Program-made: the position numbers and the translations under genes
Shown: positions 46,309 to 55,786 of the stretch, piece by piece
Position numbering within the stretch: the first letter of the stretch is position 1
Layout: each line of letters starts with the position of its first letter
Assembly: GCF_048569485.1 (NCBI RefSeq)
Contig: NC_134354.1
Span: 685,099,637-685,163,636 of the forward strand
DNA from: Anomaloglossus baeobatrachus
Taxonomy: Eukaryota > Chordata > Amphibia > Anura > Aromobatidae
DNA: 64,000 nucleotides
Direction of reading: 5' to 3'
Notes under the pieces: model-generated
Databases searched by the model: none
Told to the model about the DNA's origin: nothing
What the model saw: only the letters and a program-made list of their open reading frames with translations

Positions 46309-46689
46309 AGCAGTTGTCTGGTCTTCTGATAAAAGTTTGCAGCTACTCTTTGTGACTGCAGATCTCTGAATCCTGACAGCATGAAGTATGCACTGATATT
46401 GCCAGTGACACCGAGCGGTTACATGACCGCAAGTATGCGATTTGCATCTATGCGGCCACATTTCGACTGACCTGTCTGCTTTATTTCAGTACAGGTGAAT
46501 CAAGAGTAGCCGAGCTCATCTTGTCAGCATGTGACCGCATTTATGCAAATCGTGCACTTGCAGTCATGTGACCATCTGCTCTCACTGGCAATATTAGTGA
46601 ATCTTGACAGCGTGCAGATCACACACTGCCAGGACTGGGAAGTCTGCAGCCACATGGGGGGAACTGCAGACCTTTATCAGGAAACCCCT
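46309..46689. mobile_element. TTAA fold-back element
   Basis: AGCAGTTGTCTGGTCTTCTG at the left and the complement of CTTTATCAGGAAACCCCT at the right lie inside TTAA at 46305-46308 and 46690-46693. The inner arms share 'gtgaccgcatttatgcaaat' type sequence. Imperfect hairpin. Confidence 0.8.
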
Positions 46690-46879
46690 TTAACTGGTTA
46701 ATAGAGTTTTGCCATCTGAGACATTGATATGTCTGACTGTCAAGAGAACAACAGATAATGTAATAAAAAATATGTAATGTAATGTAATAAAACCCCAGTA
46801 ATGCCTAATGTTAGTGGGATCCCCTGACGTGCCCTTATTGACTTTGTGCTGTGTAATGACTGTTTTATCCATGTTCATA

Positions 46880-47218
46880 AGGTTGTTCACTACTTTTACA
46901 TTGATAGCCTATTCCTTAGGATAGGTCATCAATGTCTGATCGTCTGGGTCCGACACCCCGCTCCCCCGCCGATCAGCTGTTCTTGGTCCTGGCAGCAGGC
47001 AGCCGGAAATGCTCAGTTCTGGAGATGCTCTGTCTTTTGATAGTGGCCACTGCTGGGTACTGCACATCCGTCTCCTATACAGACCAATAGGAGGCTACCG
47101 CTGGCAGGACCGAGAACAGCCGATTGGCGGGGGTACAGGGTGTCGGGCCCCGGCCGATCAGACATTGATGCCCTAACCTAAGGATAGGCCATCAATGTAA
47201 AAGTAGTGGACAACCCCT
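46880..47218. mobile_element. TTAA fold-back element, family F2
   Basis: The right end ACAACCCCT precedes TTAA (47219-47222); the left end AGGTTGTTCACTAC follows ATAA, a decayed TTAA. It is the uninterrupted sister of 9524-10443 and shows what that copy looked like before its insertions. Confidence 0.85.
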
Positions 47219-47222
47219 TTAA

Positions 47223-47778
47223 CTTCTGACAGTGCTTATGACAATGCATGTGATTATACAGAGCTGCCAGATTAAACAAGCAGAACTGCAGTGTAAAGCA
47301 AGGAGGACGAGCCACAGCATTCCCTTCTGATGAGATAGGAGGTTTATGTCTGGCTATATGATGTTCCCATTATACCTTGCTGTTGTAGCTACTGATCAGA
47401 ATCCTTTCTCACATTTCATTCTGAATTGTAATGCCACGTGGGAGAAACCATATTTTGAGAGACCTGAAGATCTCCCGTGAATATTTGTGGACCCATGGGA
47501 TGTGTGATTTGTAAAGAAATGGCTACACTTAATGACAAGAGAATACATAAGGGATATATCACTGCATAACTTGCAGAGCTGCTATTCAGGAGTCTGGGAA
47601 AGCTGGGTGACACCTTTTGTGGAAGCTATAACTGGCCATATTGCTTGTCACCCAACTTTCCCAATCTCATATCGGCTTTCTATTGTGGCGTGAAGCAAAA
47701 ATGTAACATAAAAAAAAAAGAATGTCTCCTAAGTGTAGTAGAGATGTGTTATATATTGGTGTTTGTGCCCTGTAGCAG
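47223..47778. other. Sequence 5' of SMUG1 coding exon
   Basis: No repeat is recognised. The last 25 bases contain a T-rich stretch and end TAGCAG, which can serve as a splice acceptor just before the SMUG1 start codon, so this is probably the end of an intron in the 5' untranslated region. Confidence 0.5.
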
Positions 47779-47780
47779 GA

Positions 47781-50700
47781 ATGATTGTCGCTCAGCCGCA
47801 GCCGGACGTGTCCCCCGGACAATACGCCGAGGAGAACCCTGCCAATGGCTTCCTACAGGTAGAGCTAGAGCTGAACTTGAAGCTGGGAGATCTGCTCTTC
47901 CAGGATCCGGTGAAGTACGTGTACAACCCCTTGCTGTACGCCTGGGACCCTCACGAGAAGTACGTCCGGACCTACTGCCAGTCCAGGAAGGAGGTGCTTT
48001 TCTTAGGAATGAACCCGGGACCGTTCGGCATGGCTCAGACAGGGGTAAGATCCTCACTGAACGAGGTTAATTTGTGCCAAGGGGACGGATTGATTTTTTT
48101 CCCTTCACATTTAATTACACTGGTGCCATATTAACCTGCATAAAATTGCTCAATTAAAGGTGTCTTCAGCATCTTACACCATTAACTCATCGCAGATACA
48201 GACACTTGTTAGGGATTTGTTCATCGCTTCCTGTCCTGCCATAAATCTGACAAGGTTTACTTCATTATGACTATACCTGCCATTTACCAGTCCTGCCAAC
48301 ATTGTCCTACTCACCGCTATCCCCAGCTCTATAAATACCAGGCCTGACACACAGACTGAGGCCCGAAAAAAAGAGCAAGAAATCTGTTAATGGCAGATGG
48401 AGAGACCGACTGGGAGTGGGAGGAATGACACTATATGAAAAGGTCAGACAGTCTTGCTGGCTGCGATAATTGGTTACACCTCTCTGCCCCACTCTTTTAT
48501 TCAGCTGTGTGATAATTTTGAGATGATGCCAAACTGCGTCATACCTCAGCGAAGGGAAAGAATTATGTGGCTACAATGTTCCCGAAGTTGCTAGCCAAAT
48601 CGTATTAAGTGGTAGACTATCACTGCCCTGATTTCCTAATAGGCGTCTTATGTAAGGATGGATATGTATATATTTTCACACAATAAACCTGAGAAAGAAA
48701 TGTTCCTATGAACATCACTGAGCACTGCCTGCAAGAACTGTAAGGGCATATTCACACACAGAAGCTTCCATGATGCTTTCAGCCACATACTGGGTGCAGG
48801 GTGTGCAGCAAATCCGCACAAGGATTAGCTCCATTGTCATTCAAGGCCAGTCCTTTGTTTTTCTATGACATATTCATGGAAGTAATGGTATTGTTAGGGT
48901 GAACTCTTAGGGGTGCTTCACACACAGCGAGATCGCTGCTGAGTCACGGTTTTTGTGACGCAGCAGTGACCTCATTAGCGATCTCGCTGTGTGTGACACT
49001 GAGCAGTGATCTGGCCCCTGCTGTGAAATCGCTGCTCGTTACACACAGCCCTGGTTCATTTTTTGGACGTTGCTCTCCCGCTGTGAAGCACACATCGCTG
49101 AGTGTGACAGCGAGACAGCAACGATCCGAATGTGCAGGGAGCAGGAGCCGGCGTCTGGCAGCCTGCGGTAACCTGTAACCAACGTAAATATCGGGTAACC
49201 AATGGAAGCCCTTTCCTTGGTTACCCGATATTTACCTTTGTTACCAGCGTCCGCCGCTCTCACACTGCCAGTGCCGGCTCCCTGCACGCATAGCCGGAGT
49301 TACACATCAGGTAAATGAGCAAATGTTTGTTTATTAACCCGATGTGTACTGTGGCTAGGAGTGCAAGGAGCCAGCGCTAAGCAGTGTGCGCTGGTAACCA
49401 ACGTAAATATCGGGTAGCCAAGCCCTTGGTTACCCGATATTTAACTTAGTTACCAAGTGCAGCGTCGCTTCCACGCGTCACTGCTGGCTGGGGGCTGGTC
49501 ATTGGTCGCTGGAGAGATCTGCCTGATTGACAGCTCACCAGCGACCATGTAGCGACGCACCAGCGATCCTGACCAGGTCAGATCGCTGGTGGGATCGCTG
49601 GTGCGTCGCTAAAGTGTGACGGTACCCTTAACCAGAAGCCACTTGTTGCCTACTGCCTGATTCTAATTGGTGTGGATCGAGTGCATGCTTCGAAAATGAC
49701 ATCAGACGCAGTCGGATATTCATCTCGACCTCGACCAAAGTCGGCCCAGAAACTGCCTGATTTATTCAAGAACATGCTCTTATAAAAACTAGGAAAAGGG
49801 GCATGGTCAGCCCTACAGTGGGCATACTTGGATGTGTCCATTGGTCAGTGGGTTGAACAATGTGTTAGTCTATTAACTGATTGGTGGACGTCATCGTAGG
49901 CGAGTCTATGACGTCATTGGATGGATCCGTGGTGATGCTGATGGGAGGGACGTCATCTGGTGGATCCATGCTGATGGGAGGGTCTGTGATGTCATTGGTG
50001 GCCATCTTGGTTATCTCTGAAAACCTGGTTCATATAAGGCAAATTGCCACACTTCCCACAATCCCTTGTCAACAGGTCAATCAAGTATTTGATCTAATGG
50101 CTCTTCTCAACAGTATTATGCAAACGTTTTAGGCGGGTGAGGAAAAAATGCTGCAAAGTAAGAATGATATCAAAAATAGAAGTTTCAACAGTTCATTTTT
50201 AACAACTAAAATGCAAAGTGAATGCAGAAACGAGAAATCTAAATCAGATCAGTATTTGGTGTGACCGACCTCTGTATTGATAATGGCATCAAAGCATTAC
50301 ATCTTCAGGGTAGAAAACAAACAAACAAAAACTTGCCACTACTTTGTCTTTCGATTAAAATAACGTTTATTGAAGAATTTTCATACAAACAATCAAAACA
50401 AACTAACATTATACAGGACACTCAATACATAGCAATATATGTAGACATTAACGTATCAAGAGAGTAACACATCTTACCTAAGGGAAAGGGTGGTGAGAAA
50501 GGAAGGGATGAAGGGAAGAACACTTTATTGGGGAGGAGAGGAAAAGAGGGAAGGGAGTGGGAAAGGGTAAGAAACAACGGCAAATGTTTATAATAATTCA
50601 AGTATATATACATAAAAAAATAAAATGCTGAATATAAAAAAAGTCAAATTCAAGTCTCTTTTCAATAATTGTGAAGTTTAACATTAAGCACATGGATCAG

Positions 50701-53295
50701 AGGCTATAAAGAATTTTGTTTGTGAGAAAGCCAAGGGCTCCATTTTTTATGATATGCAGCAAATGAATTGTTATAAACTGCATAACATTGTTCGAGATCG
50801 TTATGTAGAGTAAATTTGTCAACCACCTCGGTGATTGTGGGAGTCACAACCTGTCTCCAGTATGATGCAATTACATTTTTAACTACCACGCATATGTGAA
50901 TTACAATTGGTCTAAAAATTGGGTCGATGTGCTCCAAGTCCATGGATAAGACAGCCATTCGTGGCATAAGGTCAATAGAAATGTGGGTGATATTCCTGAC
51001 CAAAAGCCCTTTAATTTCGTGCAGTTTTAGAAGGTAAGAAGGAGATTCCCCTCGCTCCCACATTCTCTCCAACAAAGTGGCAATGGAGTCAAGGCTACTC
51101 TATTTAAAAGCATCGGGGTATAAAAAATTGTGATGGTTTTGACGAATGATTAATGCAGAGTCGCCCAAGCAATAGAAGTATACTATTTTGTCTTTCACTT
51201 AGTGCAAACAACTTGCACAAGGTTCCAGCTACCCTTACACAAATTCAGGGATTATGTACGATTATAGTCAGGTGTATGAGTACCATATTTTGCAGTCTAG
51301 AAGACGCATATTTTACCAAAAATGTTTGGAGGAAAGTGAGGGGTGCATTATTAAAGTCCGGATGGCGGCAACAGCAGAGGAGCGGGTCACAGGAGGCAGG
51401 AGCAGGGTCACAAGAGGCAGGAGCCGGCAATGGGGCAGTGTGCCCGCTAATAAAGAAAGTTAATATTCAGTGCTCCCCACGCCCATAATCCTGCCCTCCT
51501 TTCGGCACTGAAGCTGGTGCCAAGCGGTGGGTAAGGTTATGGGCTTGGACAGCAGTGAATATTCATTCTCTTTAATAGCAGGAACGCAGAATGATGGCCA
51601 TATATACCAGGATGGGGATCATATACAGTCATGGACAAAAATTTTGGCATCCTTAAAATTGTTCCAGAAAATGAAGTATTTCTCCCAGAAAGTTATTTCA
51701 ATCACACATATGTTTTGTTATACACGTTTGTTTATTTATTCTGTGTGTATTGGAGCAACACAAAAAAATAGAGAAGAAAAAGGCAGATTGTACATAATTT
51801 CAAACAAAACATCAAACAGGGTCCGGACAAAATTTTTGCCACCTTTTCAAAATTGTGGGTAAACAACTTTGTTTCAAGCATGTGATGCTCATCAAACTCA
51901 CCTGTGGCAAGTAACAGGTGTGGGCAATATGGAATTCACACCTGAAACCAGATAAAAAGGGGACAAGTTGACTCTTTGCATTGTGTATCTGTGCGTGCCA
52001 CACTAAGCATGGAGAAGAGAAAGAGAAGAAGAAAATTGTCAGAGGACTTGATACTCAAAATTGTTAAAAAAATCTTAAAAAAATCTCCAGGTTACAAATC
52101 CAACTCCAGACATTTTCATGTTCCTTTGTCCACAATGCACAACATAATAAAGAAGTTTACAACCCAACTCACTCATGTCCTGTGATACCCCAATTGCTCC
52201 TAGAAATATGCCAGGCACCAGATAATATTAGAGCTAGCTGTGGACTGCCCCTTGTAAGGGCAGGAGCAATCACAGGACATGAGTGAGTGCTGATAAGGTT
52301 TATTTAAGGCTTCCTTGGCCCGGATTGCCTCTTATGCTGTTCAGGAACTGAAATGACAGCAGCATTTAACAGGTTAACAATCTCATGCAGAGCTCAGCTC
52401 CATTTGAGTCTGTTAGAGGCAGATGATGGCTGAATAACACAGCCATCGACTGCCGCATAAAAGTCAGGAAGGTGGAATAGGAAGTCCCAATATGTCCTAT
52501 GTCGGTAAGGGGTTAATTCAGCTTTGCACTGTTTGATCCAACACTGTCCAACTACCAGAGAGAGAATAGAGTTGTGGCTACAAGGCTGCATGTTGTGCAA
52601 CTTCTTTACTAAGAGATCCTGCTACTTGCCCACATGTAAAGGTACCAATAAGCTGTGACAGATAAGACCTTCACAAACTGCATTACATGCTGATGTATCG
52701 CCTGGCATAGTATCAGTACATACAACCGTACTAACCATACACCATTGTACACAACATATTTTCTCAGGTTCCATTTGGGGAAGTAAAACATGTGCGTGAC
52801 TGGCTTAAGATTGATGGAAACGTTTATAAACCAGAGGTGGAACATCCAAAAAGACCGATACGTGGGTTTGATTGTCCCAACAGCGAGGTGAGTGGCGCTC
52901 GATTTTGGAGTTTCTTCAAGTCTATCTGTGGCCAACCCGAAACGTTCTTCAAGTACTGCTTTGTGCATAACCACTGCCCTCTAATATTTATGAATCAGTC
53001 GGGTAAGAATCTGACACCAACAGACCTTCCTAAAGCTCAGCGGGACAGGCTGCTAGACATTTGTGACGAAGCCCTTTGTCAAGTGGTCAAGACACTTGGG
53101 GTCAAAATGGTGATTGGAGTTGGCAAGTTTTCAGAGCAACGAGCAAGGAAAGCCTTGGCCGGAGAAGGGATGGATGTGACTGTGAAAGGTATCATGCATC
53201 CCTCCCCGAGGAACCCGCAAGCCAACAAAGGATGGGACAGCGTGGCGAGGTCGCAGCTCCAGGAGATGGGAGTTTTCCCGTTACTGACTGACTAA
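47781..53295 (+). CDS. SMUG1: SMUG1, single-strand-selective monofunctional uracil-DNA glycosylase
   Basis: Two coding exons, 47781-48044 (88 codons) and 52768-53295 (175 codons plus TAA), join in phase 0 at GGG/GTT with a GTAAGA donor and a TTTTCTCAG acceptor. The 263-residue protein is close to the lengths I recall for human (270) and Xenopus (281). The enzyme removes uracil and oxidised pyrimidines such as 5-hydroxymethyluracil from DNA in the nucleus and starts base-excision repair. Visible motifs are [13 protein letters not shown] (residues 76-88, catalytic N78), FVHNHCPL (N156, uracil contact) and [14 protein letters not shown] (H232); all are offset by seven from human N85, N163 and H239. 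An in-frame stop at 47739 and a likely acceptor at 47777-47778 support ATG 47781 as the start. The N-terminus is variable in the family. The intron holds many mobile elements. No disruption is seen, so the gene appears functional. Confidence 0.96.
48747..48906. repeat. Partial MITE-like segment in SMUG1 intron
   Basis: The start AAGGGCATATTCACACACAG resembles the 'cacac' ends of the TTA group, and the end 'tattgttagggtgaactc' is like the complement of another such end. It directly abuts the element at 48910. The interior is not a clear hairpin. Confidence 0.4.
48910..49627. mobile_element. MITE with TTA target duplication in SMUG1 intron
   Basis: GGGGTGCTTCACACACAGCG on the left and the complement of GTGTGACGGTACCC on the right are flanked by TTA at 48907-48909 and 49628-49630. 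It shares long inner modules with 43094-43772 ('taacccgatatttac', 'tgcagggagcaggagccgg'). Non-coding. Confidence 0.9.
49631..50335. other. Unassigned intron sequence
   Basis: It contains a short internal near-repeat 'gctgatgggaggg' (three related copies around 49938-49982). No gene or element end is recognised. Confidence 0.4.
50336..51110 (-). mobile_element. L1-like LINE 3' end
   Basis: On the minus strand a 123-codon frame (51075-50704) ends [19 protein letters not shown], which resembles the C-terminus of frog L1/Tx1-type ORF2, where a motif like 'KxWxPW' is common. It is followed by an untranslated region with a pyrimidine-rich stretch and, at the very end, TTCAATAAACGTTA, a polyadenylation-type signal. 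The upstream part of the LINE is missing, as usual for 5'-truncated copies. Assignment rests on few residues. Confidence 0.5.
51283..51572. mobile_element. Decayed copy related to the 55787 element
   Basis: After TA (51281-51282) the sequence CCATATTTTGCAGTCTAG and AAGACGCA resemble the end CCGTATTTTTCGGACTATAAG of the element at 55787. Further in, two inverted arms with AATATTCA and CCCATAA (51460-51490 and 51535-51572) form a hairpin. The far end is not clear. Confidence 0.55.
51626..52168 (+). mobile_element. Tc1-like transposon, 5' part only
   Basis: CAGTCATGGACAAAAATTTT follows a TA (51624-51625) and is a typical Tc1 end. It is followed by an untranslated region with an inner direct copy of the terminal motif ('ggacaaaatttttgcc', 51834-51849) and by the start of a transposase, [18 protein letters not shown] (from 52010), with the first helix-turn-helix. 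The element breaks off near 52168, where another repeat begins. Confidence 0.8.
52169..52515. repeat. Hairpin followed by family X end
   Basis: CTCACTCATGTCCTGTGAT at 52169-52187 is repeated as its complement at 52270-52288, giving a 120-bp hairpin. From about 52355 to 52515 the sequence follows the terminal part of family X ('catttaacaggttaac', 'ctgttagaggcagatgatgg', 'taaggggttaa'). Confidence 0.6.
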
Positions 53296-53832
53296 GAGGA
53301 CCTGCGATTGCTGATCTAATCTCTCCTGACACACTACATTAATATGTGCTATGTTCATTCCAGTATTTTGCATGTATGCGAGATGCACATCAGATCATGT
53401 TTGCTTTTTGTTTTGTAATGTGTTTTTTATACTTTAATGTATGTTGTATTTAGAGAAATTAATTATAATCTTCTCAAAACTGTTCCCAATTGATGTAGAG
53501 GTGACTGTAGCTGCTTGTGAAAGGCTCAGGACTGCCAAGCGACTGAAGGTAACAAAGAACAGATGGGCGGTTCATTGCGTTTCCTCGTCTGGTGTGACCT
53601 TCACACTCCATGGAAGACCAAAGCTCCCGATGCCCTAGGATCACACCTGCACTTTTATGAAGGGGATAAGATAACGACTTTAGATCCTGAAAATATAACC
53701 AGTTCAGTTCCCAATTATCCTTTATGTTAACGCTCCAAACTCTGCTACTTAGAAGTGTAGGGTCAGGGAAGGTTTTCACCATCACTACAGTATACATATA
53801 AAAGAAAAAGAGGGGCTCTTTTTAACATATTT
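53296..53832 (+). other. SMUG1 3' flank
   Basis: The 3' untranslated region should begin here. I see T-rich segments near 53400-53450 but no perfect AATAAA in the first 300 bases, so the transcript end is not fixed. No repeat is recognised. Confidence 0.4.
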
Positions 53833-53833
53833 A

Positions 53834-54552
53834 GGCTATGTGCACACGTGGTGGTTTTTTTTCATGTTTTTTCATGCATTTTTCCTTGCAGATTTTAATC
53901 GATACTGCAGGGGAAAATGCATCCCAGCAAAGTATGAGAATCCTGACTTGCTTTACACACGATGCTTATTTTTACCTTGCAGATTTTGCTGCTAAAAAAA
54001 AGCAGCTTGTCAATTGTTTCTGCGCTTATTTCCTGCCTTTCTATAATCCACTGCAATGCTTCATCACTATAGTGAATTATAGCGCAGCACTTTGGCTCAC
54101 ACATCGTGCATACAGCATGGTCTGTGAGGCTCTCCGTAGCTCAGTAACCCGGGGTTGTCATGGTGATGACTTTGGATTATTATGGCAGCGATCGGGTCTC
54201 CGTTACTGCATTACAGGGACCCGATCGCCAGGGAGAGATAATTATTTCCTCTCCCTGACTCCTAAATGCTGCGATCGCATTGTTTGCAGCATTTAGGGGG
54301 TTAAACTACTGGAAGCAGCGCGGGCACCACTCTGGGTTGTGAGAGTCAGGTCCTGGCTGTAGCATCAGACGGAGACCCAGCTCCTGATCCCTACAATCTC
54401 CGTAACTAAAAAAAAAAAGCACAAAAAATGAAAAAACACAAGTGGAAAAATCAATAAAAATGCAAATTTTTTTCAGCTGCTTTTTTCCTGCCAAAACATG
54501 CTTTTTGTACGCAGAAAAGAGCACACAAAAAAAGCAAGGTGGGCACATAGCC
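53834..54552. mobile_element. MITE with TTA target duplication
   Basis: GGCTATGTGCACACGTGG on the left and the complement of GGTGGGCACATAGCC on the right are flanked by TTA at 53831-53833 and 54553-54555. Arms hold T-rich and A-rich blocks respectively; the core (54100-54350) carries another inverted pair around GATCGGGTC/GACCCGATC. Confidence 0.88.
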
Positions 54553-54779
54553 TTAAATACATTAACATGTCTAAACAATCTAATAGAAATTTACATATTG
54601 TATCAATAATGTGCTGCTCCAGAATCTCCGTGCTTGCCGTTCTTGTGCCATGTGATGCCCACGACACATCCGGTGATTGTGGCAGACATCGCTGTGATGT
54701 GGTGTCAAGTGGCTGTAGTGATTCTGTAATAAGGTGTAAGTAATGTAAGCAAACGTTCATTTTCTATAGTGTCTGTCTT

Positions 54780-55490
54780 TTTTCACATAAAAAATAAAAA
54801 ACAATGTAAAGATATTTAAAAAATTTATAAAAATAGAATTCACTCCTTTTTTTTCCCCCCATTAAAAGCTAAAAAATAAACATATCTGTTATCGCCGCAT
54901 CCAGAATAGTCCGATCTATCAAACTATAAAACTAAATAACCCGACTGGTTAACGCCGTCACAAAAAAAACCCCAAACACACCAGAATTGCTTGTTTTCAG
55001 TCATCAAGCCTCCCAAAAATATACAATAGAAAGCAATCAAAGCGTCACATGGACCTCAAAATGGTAAAATTAAAAATGTCTTCTCACTAAGCCCATACCC
55101 ATCTCCATTGACAGAAAATAAAAAACATTTATGGGTTGGAAAATAGCAATAAACCAAAATAGTTTTTATAAACTCCTGAATTTTTTGGTATTGCTGTAAT
55201 TGTACTGATCTGGAGAATCATAATTCCAGCTCAGTTTTACCATATAGTGAATGTGTTAAATTAAAACAAAAAAAATAATTGTGCAATTGCACTTTTTTTG
55301 CAATTTCACGGAAATTGGAATTTTTCTACCGCTTTCAGTACAATATGGGGCAGAATGAATGGTGTTGTTCAAAAGTACAACTCGTCCCGCAAAAAACAAG
55401 CTCTTATGTGGCTATATTGACAGAAAAATATAAAAGTTATGGCGCTTGTAAGAAGGGGAGGAATAAACGAAAAACAAAAGGATAAGGGTT
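54780..55490. mobile_element. Family X repeat, reverse orientation
   Basis: The segment contains 'gaatcataattccagctcag', 'agctcttatgtggctat' and 'aaaaatataaaagttatgg', the complements of blocks in 40224-41318. Ends are not clear. The small frames within it are not genes. Confidence 0.55.
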
Positions 55491-55786
55491 AAAAACACAC
55501 AATGGTGTAAAATGATATAAAAAATAAGACTCCCCTTTCCTACTCCTCGCTGACTGCAGCAATCACATCTGTCAACACAAAGCAGAAGTAGTATCTGAAC
55601 CTCCTGCTTCATCTGCACAGAAATGTCACCTCTGCATCTAATCGTTTGTTCAATTGGTGATCAACTTATATCTGCAACAGCCAAGAATTGTCTGCAGCGG
55701 TCACACGTCCATCCAGATGGAGCAAGAGTACAACAGAGAAAAAAGTTGAAATGGAAACGGTGAGCTATTGATAGCGTGACTATTAC

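Noticed and set aside
47763-47780. Upstream in-frame extension of SMUG1 exon (CPVAG)
   Set aside because: It would need a TTG start, and the sequence just before the ATG looks like a splice acceptor (CCCTGTAGCAG). The in-frame stop at 47739 limits any extension.
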